A stretch of DNA of 64,000 nucleotides from Armigeres subalbatus (lineage: Eukaryota; Arthropoda; Insecta; Diptera; Culicidae): NCBI RefSeq assembly GCF_024139115.2, contig NC_085140.1:227880352-227944351 (forward strand), given 5' to 3'. The position numbers and the translations under genes are program-made. This document shows positions 31,608-43,120 of the stretch, piece by piece. Positions within the stretch are counted from its first letter, which is position 1, and each line of letters opens with the position of its first letter. The notes beneath the pieces are model-generated. The model did not search any database. It was not told where the DNA came from and saw only the letters and a list, made by a program, of their open reading frames with translations.

Positions 31608-33292
31608 TGAAACTTGCCTGCTCAGGGATTAAGGATCTCGGGGTCGTTTTATGCGGACTTATCTCTCAATTCCGTGGCTGAGGACTGTCGTATCAAGCAG
31701 GAGTACAATACTAGTTACCTTACCCAATGGTGTTTCACAGAGTGGTGCTCGTAGCTGTTGGTAATACGAAAACATTGAAACCAGGAGGGGGGTGTTCCTA
31801 GAAAGGCGAGGCCTGATAGTCACTTTGCGGACCCGACAAAGCGAACAAGTGGTGGAAACATTTTAACCTAGGGCTATGCTCTTAAATTAGGAACTACTGG
31901 CTCAGTTTTACGACCTCGTCTGTTTTATTATTGTGGCGTCAGTTTTGCAGGGGGTTCATACTTGCAGTTGTGGTCGATCGACAGGCTTTGGAGAACCTCG
32001 GGTTCCGCATACAGGTAGCTCGCTTTGTAAACTAGTAGAGCGATCTACGTTGAGCCAGTCTAGCAGATGCCGATGGAGATGGCGGAAAGCGGCCTTGGAA
32101 GCGTGGTTTGACTCCAGCGGCAGGCGTTGGCGAACATCGGTGAAATTACCGGACGTCTGGTCGAAATGTTGGGCTCCGTTGCGTTGAGCCACATGGATGC
32201 CATAACAATGGCGGCTTTGGCTGAAGCATATTGCGGTGCGCTGCTGATGCCGACCTCCTGTCGCCATTCTCGCCGCCGAGGTTGCTGGGGATTATTCCAA
32301 AAATACAGAAAAAGGCCCATACTTTGGACCTAACCACAAATTAGACCCCTATGACGTCACTAACTCGCTTTTTAACATTTTCACATTTTTACAATAGTTT
32401 TACCTTTTTCTTGTTGCTTTTAACGTGTTCGTTTTGTTGTTTGCTTTGTGTCGTGTTTTAACTATAAATCTAAACATAGAGATGGTTTTCGCTTCTTACT
32501 AACACATATTAACACTGTACATACTTTTATAACAATTTTACAGCGACTAACACCTTACTAACGAACTTTGTATTAACTATCTTACTAATTGAACCTAACA
32601 AAGAAACAAAACACCAAATTAAAACAATTTGCACCACATGAGGAATTAACTTTCTAACCTCTCACTTTAAAGAAAATTACACACGCGCACTTCTAGACCT
32701 TTCTAGAAAAGTTTAGCCAAAGAGAAGGCTGCAGGGATTGTCGGGCTTTTATAGGAAAACCGACTCAAATTAATAATGTTGTTCGCATTATGCTTTTACA
32801 ACCTGTAGAGCATAGCACTTGCGCTCCATCTGTGGGCTCGACGCGATTGTAACAGGGCTGTGTATGTTTTTCTAAAAGATATTTTAGTTACTAGATAAAG
32901 ATTGTCGCTACTGTTCCCTTTGTTCTGCTGTCCCAAACATGTGTGGTACAGATCGTATGGATTCAAATCGTATGGATTTTCCTTCTTTCGACATTTAGCT
33001 CCCCTATCCTCGCCAGCAAAAGATGTTCCGGACAGCGACGACAGCGACAATCTTTATCTAGTAACTAAAATATCTTTTGTTTTGCCTCTGCTCAAACTGC
33101 TCGACACTGACCTGTCACTGCAGCGTGACGGATGGCCGTGAGAGTGAAACAGGCATTAGGTCACTGCGTGAGTGCCAACTGTCTCATTTAATGATACTGT
33201 ATTCATATTTGATTCGGGAGTATCTAGTCATGGGATGGATTGATTTGGAATTGTGGTGGAGCCACAAGTTAGGAATGTAACCAACGGTTACA
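31608..33292 (-). repeat. 3' LTR
   Basis: About 1685 bp, nearly identical to 35272-36951. Reading on the + strand: tgaaacttgcctgctcaggg to aaccaacggttaca. It includes a MITE of family A at 32874-33078. Small frames within the LTR are conserved between both copies only because the LTRs are copies. Confidence 0.87.
32874..33078 (-). mobile_element. MITE family A inside the 3' LTR
   Basis: Same family as 595-876. The right flank gttttgcc keeps the 8-bp duplication; the left flank has mutated to gtttttct. The equivalent copy lies in the other LTR. Confidence 0.82.
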
Positions 33293-35271
33293 ATACCCCG
33301 TCGTCCCTCCTGAAAATGAAAGAATTTCCATTTTTTAAAGATGAAATAATTATTAACTTCAAGATTTAATTTCAAAATCTTTTTTCAGTACTTTTGGTTC
33401 TTTGTGGAGGTTACGCTTATTTACCTTCTTCCTTGATGTGAAGAACAAAAGCACTCCCAAAGATTCCAATGTTAATGAATATTTTTTTGGTTTTCCGTGA
33501 ATAGTACCTTCTCAAAGATATCGCTTGAATACCTTCTTCACTTTTGCGAAGAAGCAAACCCAAGTAACCATGAAGCTATATATGCTTGTACAAAACACAG
33601 CCCTTAAAGTTGACTTAAAGTGGAAAAGGGCAATTATAAGACCGAATTAATGGTTCATTACATTGACATGTTGAAATAAAGCATCAGTAATGCATCGCTG
33701 CATTCGTAATGCTGATTTAGAGTATCGTTGTCTGACAGTTGATAAATAAATGCAACTTCACATCGTTAAATCTGTTCTAATGCAATTAGCATTTAGCATG
33801 CCGATTTGTGATTGATATATGTGCAATATTGTAATGCTTGGTGTTACTTGGGTAGCTCTCACAAAGGGGAATCACTACTCACACTGATATGTAATTGATC
33901 TGTCAAATCGTCTAACTTCTCAATGTTTACGTTCGACGCGAAAACAACGGTCCGCGAAACCGTGTTTACAACGTTTACCGCGACGACGAAACGAACCAAG
34001 ATTGTGTTCGATACCGAAATGTTTCCGCGATTTACAGGTGCGCGATCGAATTTTAATCATTTGCCGGTCTGCTTCCATCGAACTGTTCGGAGGATCGGCC
34101 CGACGAAAAACTTTCAGCGCGAATGTTCAATTAGGATGTTTCCAAGTGAGGGTAATAAATTGTAAACATTGGAGTTGACTAATTAATAATTTGTTATTCT
34201 AGTTTCAGCAACATTCGTGCTTTGTTTTCGCCCGCGTCCGGACGGATGAATGGTGAGTAAATACTCGATCAAACGACTGATCTGAAGAATTTTCATTGAT
34301 CAGTTTCGGTTTCAGATTCTACTTTGATCGTTCACCGAATATGCTGCCTGCGATGGGAAGTAAAAACCGCCAACTCGTTCTTCGAGTTGGTCCCGATCGA
34401 GGGTGGGGAGGATACAGCAGAGCACATCAACAACCTACCTTGGAGGCTGGGAAGTGTCCGCTCAAAACAGCCCAAATTAATTAATTATCCTCGGGAATTA
34501 GACCCGAGAAAGTGAAGTGTATTACTCTCGCTGATTTATTCAGAAGAAAAGTGAATAAAGAATTCTGTTTGTGTGTTTACATTTTTTTGGAAAAGAGTTT
34601 CCAAACAGTAAATGGGTGGTAGTGCCTCGGATGTTTACAATCATTATGCGTGATAATGAATTGTGTTTAAATCATTACTTCGGTTACTGAGGCGAGGGAT
34701 TGGAAATTATCGTTTCTAGCGAATTCGCGTTGTGTCACGGACTTGTATTCGAGTTTGTATGTTTCGCGGAGGAATTTTGGCTAGTGCGCGGTGCTTTTTC
34801 TGGTGGAATTATACGGAATTCCGTACCAACGACCACGATGGCCGCATATCTGGATTTTATTTCTCGGAAGTCGATCGATTCGACATCTCTTCGGATTTCA
34901 CTTCGATAGTGTTTCTCAACGAGTCTGATACGGGTCAGCAAAACTTATTGATTAATTGCATGAAATCAATTAAAATTTGATATTCTACGCGACGATTGCA
35001 ATCAATCGAATTGAATTAAAAAGAAAAAAACTAAACGACGGTTCACACGCATTTGAATACCTATAATTTGTTCTCGCGTTTCCTAATAATTTGTTATTCT
35101 AGGGGTGGCTTCAGCCAGGTGAGGATAAAGAATCCACATTTGGCTATCAGAATTCTAACCAGTTTCTTCGTTAGGAGAACGAAGCTAGTTATTTAAAAAA
35201 TAGGGCACTATTTTTCTCGCCCTCCCCAGGGGAAAATGAAAGATTCAAGTCATTTTTAGGTGGGCGCCAAT
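33293..35271 (-). other. Internal region of the LTR element, no coding capacity
   Basis: About 1.98 kb between the LTRs. No gag, protease, polymerase or integrase motif was found in any frame. The phrase aataatttgttattctag occurs twice on the + strand (34184 and 35086 regions), a possible remnant of splicing-like or repeated internal units. Confidence 0.7.
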
Positions 35272-36951
35272 TGAAACTTGCCTGCTCAGGGATTAAGGAT
35301 CTCGGGGTCGTTTTATGCGGACTTATCTCTCAATTCCGTGGCTGAGGACTGTCGTATCAAGCAGGAGTACAATACTAGTTACCTTACCCAATGGTGTTTC
35401 ACAGAGTGGTGCTCGTAGCTGTTGGTAATACGAAAAACATTGAAATCTAGAGGGGGGGGGGGTGTTCCTAGAAAGGCGAGGCCTGATGGTCCCTTTGCGG
35501 ACCCGACAAAGCGAACAAATACAAAAGTGGTGGAAACATTTTAACCTAGGGCTATGCTCTCAAATTAGGAACTACTGGCTCAGTTTTACGACCTCGTCTA
35601 TTTTATTTTTGTGACGTCAGTTTTGCAGGGGGTTTATACTTGCGGTTGTGGTCGGTCGACAGGTTTTGGGGGAACCTCCGGTTCCGCATACGGGTAGCTC
35701 GCTCTGTAAACTAGTAGAGCGATCTACGTTGAGCCAGTCTAGCAGATGCCGACGGAGATGGCGGAAAGCGGCCTTGGAAGCGTGGTTTGACTCCAGCGGC
35801 AGGCGTTGGCGAACATCGGTGAAATTACCGGACGTCTGGTCGAAATGTTGGGCTCCGTTGCGTTGAGCCACATGGATGCCATAACAATGGCGGCTTTGGC
35901 TGAAGCATATTGCGGTGCGCTGCTGATGCCGACCTCCTGTCGCCATTCTCGCCGCCGAGGTTGCTGGGGATTATTCCAAAAATACAGAAAAAGGCCCATA
36001 CTCTGGACCTAACCACAAATTAGACCCCTATGACGTCACTAACTCGCTTTTTAACATTTTCACATTTTTACAATAGTTTTACCTTTTTCTTGTTGCTTTT
36101 TAACGTGTTCGTTTTTGTTGTTTGCTTTGTGTCGTGTTTTAACTATAAATCTAAACATAGAGATGGTTTTCGCTTCTTACTAACACATATTAACACTGTA
36201 CATACTTTTATAACAATTTTACAGCGACTAACACCTTACTAACGAACTTTGTATTAACTATCGTACTAATTGAACATAACAAAGAGACAAAAACACCAAA
36301 TTAAAACAATTGCACCACATGAGGAATTAACATTTAAACCTCTTGATTTCATTGAAAATTACACACGCGTGCACTTCTAGACCTTTCTAGAAAAGTTCAG
36401 CCAAAGGAAAGACTGCAGGGATTGACGGGCTTTTTATAGGAAAATCCCGACTCAAATTAATAATATTGTTCGCATTATGCATTTACAACCTGTAGAGCAT
36501 AGCACATGCGCTCCATCTGTGGGCTCGACGCGATTGTAACAGGGCTGTGTATGTTTTGCCAAAAGATATTTTAGTTACTAGATAAAGATTGTCGCTACTG
36601 TTCCCTTTGTTCTGCTGTCCCAAACATGTGTGGTACATACCTGTCAAATCGTATGGATTTTCCTTCTTTGACATTTAGCTCCCCTATCCTCGCCAGCAAA
36701 AGATGTTCCGGACAGCGACGACAGCGACAATATTTATCTAGTAACTAAAATATCTTTTCTCGACACTGACCTGTCACTGCAGCGTGACGGATGGCCGTGA
36801 GAGTGAAACAGGCATTAGGTCACTGCGTGAGTGCCAACTGTCTCATTTAATGATACTGTATTCATATTTGATTCGGGAGTATCTAGTCGTGGGATGGATT
36901 GATTTGGAATTGTGGTGGAGCCACAAGTTAGGAATGTAACCAACGGTTACA
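35272..36951 (-). repeat. 5' LTR
   Basis: About 1680 bp, close match to 31608-33292. Differences include a longer G run near 35453, and a 21-bp deletion just after the internal MITE. Confidence 0.87.
36561..36758 (-). mobile_element. MITE family A inside the 5' LTR
   Basis: 198 bp. The left flank keeps GTTTTGCC (36553-36560); the right duplication was removed by a 21-bp deletion. Together the two LTRs prove an original 8-bp duplication GTTTTGCC. Confidence 0.83.
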
Positions 36952-36955
36952 TGCT

Positions 36956-37372
36956 AAACAACCAAAGGAAAATAAAATAATTTGTAAAACAATTAATTGT
37001 ATTGTATTTTTATTGTAATATTGGAGTATAATGTATTCTAAAGCCTGTTGTATTTCTATTGTAAAACAATACAAACAGTAATTGAAAACATTTAAAGCAC
37101 AATGTTTTCTATTGTTTTGTCGCTCGAAATCATCCCATTGAAGAACCGTAAAATCAATTGTTTTGCTCCGAATTTTGTATGGAAAATTTTCGATTTTTTA
37201 TTGTAAAGATACATAACAAAGTCCCATTTACCATTCATTTTATCTTGGAAAACCATTATTTCTCATGTGATTTTATTGTCAAAATTCCATTATATTCAAT
37301 GGTAAAAATTATGTTTTAAATGGTGTTGTAACAATAAAATTTATGATATTTTAATGATATTTTTTATCCGGG
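36956..37372. other. AT-rich right part of the CCCGGATAAAA element
   Basis: Rich in acaata and tattgt words and in short inverted repeats; no gene. It pairs in character with 29150-29480. Confidence 0.45.
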
Positions 37373-37656
37373 GACATACTTCAAAATGACCAGTACAAAC
37401 TTTTACACAAGCACGCGAATGAAGATGAACGTCTGTTCTCTGTGATTTATCTTCGCTCATCTATATATTCCACTATCTATAACCGGTACAAAATAGTTTT
37501 TCATGAAATGTTCCTAATTTTGAGAAAACCCGCGTTAGATGTCTTTCGCCATACAAATTTCTGGTGGTTAACTCATGCTGGCTATTTTGCGCATATACTA
37601 TAGCGCCTGAATGTGGCAGCGGCGGGTAGAAAATCAGCCACTGCCAATAATTCATT

Positions 37657-37919
37657 GTTTTGGTGTATGGAAGCGTCATTTTATCTACGGATCAATCCAC
37701 TTTGCAATTACGGCGCCTTTCTTGACAGTAACATAATAATTTCAATTAATTGAAAATTTGAAAAACATGAATAGAACACGGCTGGGGGAACCAGCGAGTT
37801 TGTTCTATTTTGCTCCAGATTCAAACTAGAATAGTGGTCGAAAATTTTGAGTGAAACTGAATCACTTCTGATTTCACTCTTAGTATAATAAGCATTTCTA
37901 ATTCCAGAAAAGATAGTCC
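37657..37919. other. Short unique stretch
   Basis: The part gaacacggctgggggaaccagcgagtttgttc and following is repeated at about 55960-56060, so it is a dispersed repeat. No gene. Confidence 0.45.
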
Positions 37920-38219
37920 AATGAATCACATACAGTGGTTGGTTTCCTACCAGCCACTGTCGTATCCAGGCGCTAACGTATATGTATAAATAGCCAGCAT
38001 GAGTTAACCACCTGAAGTTTGTATGGCGAAAGACATCTAACGCAAGTTTTCTCAACAACAACAACTTTTCACGAGAATCTATTTATGTAGGAAGTACCAG
38101 TTATGTAGGAAGGTATCTGCTACTGCGCCTACCAAATATTTTTTCGATTAGAGTGATTATTTTCGAGATATTAAACTTTAGATGCCTTTCGCCATACTGA
38201 TTTCCGAAAGTTAACTCCT
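37920..38219 (+). mobile_element. P-family MITE, right-truncated
   Basis: Divergent subtype starting atgaatcacatacagtggtt. It stops at gttaactcctga, before the usual right end. Confidence 0.8.
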
Positions 38220-38563
38220 GAGTTAATTTAAGCTATTTTCATCTAAGACACTGAAAGTAATGTTCGGAAAATATATTTCAAAAAATCCTATGAAAGATAT
38301 TTGATTTTTTTTAGAATGAATCGCCTGCTTTGAGCGTGCTTACAGCGGCACACTAGGAGTTAACTTTCTGAAATCAGTATGGCGAAAGGCATCTAAGGTT
38401 CGATTTCTCAAAATTAAGCACATTCATCGAAAAAATATTTGGTAGGCGTAGTAGCGGACACCATCCTTCATAAGAGCATCATTATCGGTCGCGAGCATTT
38501 TAATCACCCGCGCAGCGCTTTCATTTTAGTTTCGTCACTCGTTTCCATTATTTATTTATTTAT

Positions 38564-40390
38564 TCAGACTAAGGCCGAAGTGGCCTGTGCAGTATGTAAG
38601 AGTCTTCTCCATTCGGCTCGGTCCATGGCAACACGTCGCCAGCCACGCAGTCTACGGAGGGTCCGCAAGTCATCTTCCACCTGATCGATCCACCTTGCCC
38701 GCTGCGCACCTCGCCTTCTTGTGCCCGTCGGATCGTTGTCGAGAACCATTTTCACCGGGTTATTGTCCGACATTCTGGCTACGTGCCCGGCCCACCGCAG
38801 TCGTCCGATTTTCGCGGTGTGAACGATGGATGGTTCTCCCAACAGCTGATGCAACTCGTGGTTCATTCGCCTCCTCCACGTACCGTCCGCCATCTGCACC
38901 CCACCATAGATGGTACGCAGCACTTTCCTTTCGAAAACTCCAAGTGCGCGTTGGTCCTCCACGAGCATCGTCCAGGTCTCGTGTCCGTAGAGGACTACCG
39001 GTCTAATGAGCGTTTTGTAGATTGTCAGTTTGGTACGGCGGCGAACTCTATTCGATCGAAGCGTCTTGCGGAGTCCAAAGTATGCACGATTTCCAGCCAC
39101 TATACGCCTCCGAATTTCTCTGCTGGTATCATTTTCGGCAGTCACCAGTGAGCCCAAGTACACAAATTCTTCTACCACCTCGATTTCGTCACCACCGATG
39201 CCAATTCGCGGTGGGTGGCTCACATTGTCTTCTCTAGAACCTCTTCCTATCATGTACTTCGTCTTCGACGTGTTGATGACTAGTCCGATCCGCTTGGCTT
39301 CCCTCTTCAGTCTGATGTAGGCTTCCTCCATCTTCTCAAAGTTACGTGCCATAATATCTATGTCGTCGGCGAAGCCAAATAGCTGGACGGACTTATTGAA
39401 AATTGTGCCACTCGTGTTAATCCCCGCTCTTCGTATTACCCCTTCCAAAGCGATGTTGAATAGCAGACACGAAAGACCATCACCTTGCCGTAACCCTCTG
39501 CGGGTTTCGAAGGGACTCGAGAATGCCCCTGAAACTCGAACTACGCACATCACCCGATCCATCGTCGCTTTTTTTTTTTTTTTTTTTTTTTTTTCCACCT
39601 GGTCCGTGGTGGAGCGTTCGCCCATAAAACCCGCCTGGTACTGCCCCACGAACTCCCTTGCAATTGGTGCTAGTCGACGGCATATAATTTGGGAGAGTAC
39701 CTTGTAGGCGGCGTTCAGCAATGTGATTGCGCGGTAGTTGCTACAATCCAGCTTATCGCCCTTTTTGTAGATGGGACACACGACACCTTCCATCCACTCC
39801 TGCGGCAGAACCTCATCCTCCCAAATCTTGGTAATGACCCAGTGCAGCGCTATAGCCAGTGCCTCACCACCGTGTTTAAATAGCTCTCCTGGTAGTTGGT
39901 CAACCCCAGGGGCTTTGTTGTTCTTCAGCCGGCCAATCTCCTCCTGGATTTCCTGGAGATCCGGGGCCGGTAGAATTATGTCCTGCGCGCGTTCCCCTAG
40001 GTCCATCACCATACCGCCATCTTCGTCTGCCACATCGCCATTCAGGTGCTCTTCGTAGTGCTGCTGCCACCTTTGGATCACCTCACGCTCGTTCGTAAGA
40101 AGGTTCCCGTTTATGTCCTTGCACATATCAGGCTGTGGCACGTGGCCCTTACGTGAACGGTTCAACTTCTCATAGAACTTTCGTGTGTTATTAGTGCGGT
40201 ACAGTTGCTCCGTCTCTTCACGGTCTCGATCTTCCTGCTGACGCTTTTTCCTCCGGAAAATCGAGTTTTGTCTGTTCCGCGCCTGTTTATATCGTGCCTC
40301 GTTCGCCCTCGTGCGGTGTTGCAGCAATCTCGCCCATGCTGCATTCTTCTCTTCTACTAACTGCTCACATTCGCCGTCATACCAGTCTCT
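38564..40390 (-). pseudogene. LINE reverse transcriptase with an A-run replacing motif A
   Basis: A long open frame (587 aa). It has NNKAPGVDQLPGELFK, YKKGDKLDCSNYRAITLL and YQAGFMGERSTTDQ, then a stretch of eight lysines from an A run (T run 39569-39594 on the + strand), then ATMDRVMCVVRVSG, RRGLRQGDGLSCLLFN and the catalytic FGFADDIDIM. The block with motif A (the first catalytic aspartate) is missing, so the enzyme is dead although the frame stays open. The C-terminal part has RPVVLYGHETW and RWAGHVARM. Confidence 0.85.
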
Positions 40391-41453
40391 GATCCGCGGG
40401 CACCGTGCCTAGTGCAGTGGTTGCGGTGCTACCAATGGCGAATCGAATACCTCTCCAGCCATCTTCAAGACACGCTGCGCCTAGCTGCTCTTCCGTTGGG
40501 AGTGCCACTTCCAGCTGCTGCGCGTATTCTTGGGCTAGCCTACCGTCTTGTAGCCGCCCAATATTAAGCCGCGGCGTCCGACTTCGACGCGTGTTGTACA
40601 CCGTCGAGAGTTTTGAGCGCAGGCAAACTGCAACGAGGTAGTGGTCGGATTCAATATTCGCACTGCGGTAAGTGCGGACGTTTGTGATGTCGGAGAAGAA
40701 TTTACCGTCGATTAGAACGTGGTCGATTTGGTTTTCCGTTTCTTGGTTAGGTGATCTCCATGTGGCCTTGCGGGGAAAGAAGGTGCTTCGGACTACCATT
40801 CCGCGGGAGGCTGCGAAGTTTATGCATCGTTGGCCGTTGTCATTCGATACGGTGTGCAGACTATCCGGTCCGATAACCGGTCTATACATTTCCTCCCTTC
40901 CTACCTGCGCGTTCATGTCACCGATGACGATTTTGACGTCCCGCAGTGGGCATCCATCGTATGTCTGCTCCAGCTGTGCGTAGAACGCTTCTTTCTCGTC
41001 GTCGGGTCTCCCTTCGTGTGGGCAGTGCACGTTGATGATGCTATAGTTGAAGAAACGGCCTTTAATCCTCAGCTTGCACATCCTTGCGTTGATTGGCTGC
41101 CACCCAATCACGCGTTGGCGCATCTTTCCCAGCACTATGAAGCCGGTTCCCAGCTCGTTGGTGGTGCCACAGCTTTGGTAGAAGGTAGCCGCCCGATGCC
41201 CGCTTTTCCACACTTTCTGTCCTGTCCAGCAAATCTCCTGCAGCGCCACGACGTCGAAGTTGCGGGGATGTAATTCATCGTAGATCATCCTGTCGCAACC
41301 TGCGAAACCTAGCGACTTGCAGTTCCATGTTCCAAGCTTCCAATCGTGATCCTTTATTCGTCGCCTGGGTCTTTGCCGATTATATCGAGTCGCATTATCT
41401 CTTATATTGTTCGTAATTATTGGTTTTCCAGGCGGCTTATTGGGCCTGCGCAA
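40377..41453 (-). pseudogene. LINE apurinic-type endonuclease frame
   Basis: An open frame of 358 aa. Motifs in order: LGTWNCKSLG, VVALQEICW, IINVHCPHEG, VIGDMNAQVGR, QIDHVLIDGKF and the catalytic ESDHYLVAVCL. The frame should continue into RIRDWYDGECEQLV of the polymerase part but a single-base shift near 40390 brings an early stop. Confidence 0.85.
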
Positions 41454-42140
41454 ACCTCCTGTCTCGCCGGAGGGCCGTCGTGTCAGGGCTGTTTAGCGTC
41501 CCACCTAACACCAGGACTTGGGCTTGTGCGCTTTGAGCGGCACACGGTCGCTTTGGCGGAGCCTACTTGCGGATACATGCAGCTTTTTAGAGAGGTTTAA
41601 CAGGGCCCACTGTCAAACCCCACCACATCCTAGGCAGGCGCCACAACTCGCAGATGACCTGGGGAGGGATCGTCAAGCCCTTGGACAAAGTCCCTGCTGC
41701 CCCCACTCGTTTCCATATCGGTCACTATTTCCGGCTCTCAATTTGGTTGCTGTATTCCGTACCGGTGACGTTTGTTTTCGCGCTACCAAATTTGGTCACC
41801 TGTCAGTCGCGCTACTGTTATAGCAGCGCATTTAGTAGCGACCGGTAAAGTGTCATGTTATGATACTGCGCTGCCAAACGGCTTAAACTCACTTAACTTA
41901 ACTTACGGATCCTGTACACCTCCGGTGGTGCAAAGGGACGACTTGAAAGATCTCCATCCTGAGCGTTGCCCGGCTATCGCTTTAACCTGTTGCCAGGTTA
42001 GATTTCGGTCGACTTTTTTTATTTCTTTATTGAGGCTTCGCCGCCATGAGCCTCTGGGTCTGCCTCTGCTGCGATGTCCCGCTGGGTTCCAGTCTAATGC
42101 TTGTTTACAGATTTCGTTTCCGCCCCTACGTAGAGTGTGG

Positions 42141-42676
42141 AAATTAGTATGGCGAAAGTCATCTAACGCGGGTTTTCTCAAAATAAGAAACTTTTCATGA
42201 AAAACTATTTGGTACCGATTATGTAGGAAGGTGTCCGCTACCTTCTTCTTCTTCTTCTTATTGGCATTACATCCCCACACTGGGACAGAGCTGCCTCGCA
42301 GCTTAGTGTTCGCTAAGCATTTCCACAGTTATTAACTGCGAGGTTTCTAAGCCAGGTTACCATTTTTGCATTCGTATATCATGAGGCTAGCACGATGATA
42401 CTTTTATGCCCAGGGAATTCGAGACAATTTCCAATCCGAAAATTGCCTAGACCGGCACCGGGAATCGAACCCAGCCACCCTCAGCATGGTCTTGCTTTGT
42501 AGCCGCGCGTCTTACCGCACGGCTAAGGAGGGCCCCATACCATGCCTACCAAATATTTTTTTGATGAAAGTGCTTAATTTCGAGAAATCGAACCTTAGAT
42601 GCCTTTCGCCATACTGATTTCAGAAAGCTAACTCCTAGTGTGCCGCTGTAAGCACGCTCAAAGCAGGCGATTCATT
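42141..42676 (+). mobile_element. P-family MITE fragment split by a SINE
   Basis: 42141-42242 and 42542-42676 are one plus-orientation P copy that has lost its left end (starts aaattagtatggcgaaagtc). The SINE insertion duplicated TACC. Confidence 0.8.
42243..42537 (-). mobile_element. Feilai-like tRNA-derived SINE
   Basis: Read on the - strand: a 5' tRNA-like part with A box (tagccgtgcggtaagacgcg) and B box (gggttcgattcc), a unique body, and a (GAA)n tail ((TTC)n on the + strand). It transcribes by RNA polymerase III and moves with LINE proteins. The 4-bp duplication TACC lies at 42239-42242 and 42538-42541. It is near full length. Confidence 0.85.
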
Positions 42677-42858
42677 ATACTTAACCGCCCATTACTCATA
42701 TGGTCGTTTGGCCGTTTACCATCTGAGCTACTGTTGAAACAGCATATGAGACTGTCCACTTATAGTTAACTACTATTAGTGAGACCATCGTTACAATAAC
42801 ACTTATTCTCTTCAATTATAACAGATGCGGTCTACGTATGGTCCATGATTATGCGGGC
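42677..42858. other. Unassigned filler between the P fragment and RTE sequence
   Basis: No gene. Contains a short tRNA-like hint (ggccgtttaccatctgagcta), too weak to call. Confidence 0.35.
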
Positions 42859-42890
42859 ACTTATCTGCCTGTTTTTCCAGATATTTCTTA

Positions 42891-43120
42891 GGGTCTGTCT
42901 CATTTGGAGAATTAAACTTAAAAGTGACAGTTCGAAAATTAGCAAATAACCCGGTAATAAGAATGGCTGGTGCTGCCCAGCAATTCCAATAAGACATCGA
43001 TGCAAAATGATTCGATATCTGTCAAAAGTAATCTTGCTCTGCGAGCAGGGTTATTTGATAATTATTGAAATGTCACTTTTAAGTTTAATTTCAGTTTAAT
43101 TCTCCAAATGAGACAGACCC
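42891..43120. mobile_element. Harbinger-type MITE
   Basis: Ends GGGTCTGTCTCATTTGGAGA and its inverse. TTA is duplicated at 42888-42890 and 43121-43123. The uninterrupted target (atatttcttaaactcgc) is seen in the RTE copy near 15580, so the 3-bp duplication is certain. 230 bp, non-coding. Confidence 0.88.

Larger units (their letters stand above)
31604..36955 (-). mobile_element. Non-autonomous LTR retrotransposon, complete
   Basis: Two LTRs of about 1.68 kb flank about 1.98 kb of internal DNA. The 4-bp duplication TGCT lies at 31604-31607 and 36952-36955. On the - strand each LTR begins TGTAACCGTTGG and ends GTTTCA (TG...CA). The primer binding site TGGCGCCCACC starts at 35269, 2 nt after the 5' LTR. 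A purine tract (aggagggacgacgggg) lies just before the 3' LTR at 33293-33316. The internal part has no gag or pol, so it needs proteins from a related element (LARD-like). TSD length suggests a gypsy-type integrase. Confidence 0.85.
29099..37372. mobile_element. Element with CCCGGATAAAA ends, interrupted
   Basis: The left end CCCGGATAAAATT (29099) and right end TTTTTATCCGGGG (to 37372) are inverted. Subterminal DNA on both sides is rich in acaata/tattgt motifs. It lies inside the 11-bp-TSD insertion and is itself filled with other elements. No target duplication was seen, so the two ends might belong to separate copies. Confidence 0.4.
28461..37478. mobile_element. Insertion of ~9 kb with 11-bp target duplication (Mutator-like candidate)
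   Basis: ATAACCGGTAC occurs at 28450-28460 and 37479-37489, where the undisturbed P element has it once. Close to both borders, inverted near-identical ends read ATAGTAGAATCTATAGATGA (left) and ATAGTGGAATATATAGATGA (right, inverted), followed by gcgaa. A duplication of 9-11 bp fits Mutator-like (MULE) elements. Most of the 9 kb is made of later insertions; the element proper may be only 28461-29098 plus 37373-37478. No transposase frame was found. Confidence 0.6.
28295..37656 (-). mobile_element. P-family MITE split by a 9-kb insertion
   Basis: The parts are 28295-28460 and 37479-37656. Together with one copy of ATAACCGGTAC they form one normal minus-orientation P element (right end ccaataattcatt). 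Confidence 0.8.
38549..41703 (-). mobile_element. RTE-like LINE with 13-bp target duplication
   Basis: CACTCGTTTCCAT is duplicated at 38536-38548 and 41704-41716. The 3' end is (AATA)n on the - strand. The order is 5' UTR (41703-41460), endonuclease, polymerase. The 5' UTR resembles that of the RTE copy at 15065-18517 (caccaggact, gcgctttgagcggcacacgg). One frameshift near 40390 separates the two domains, and an A run replaces part of the polymerase. Confidence 0.88.

Noticed and set aside
31956..32320. Frames present twice (also 35617-35999), suggesting conserved proteins
   Set aside because: They are conserved only because they lie in the two LTRs of one element; there is no independent evidence of coding.
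42812..42997. Frame resembling one at 55411-55638 (similar peptide)
   Set aside because: Both are the same Harbinger-type MITE interior, not a gene family.
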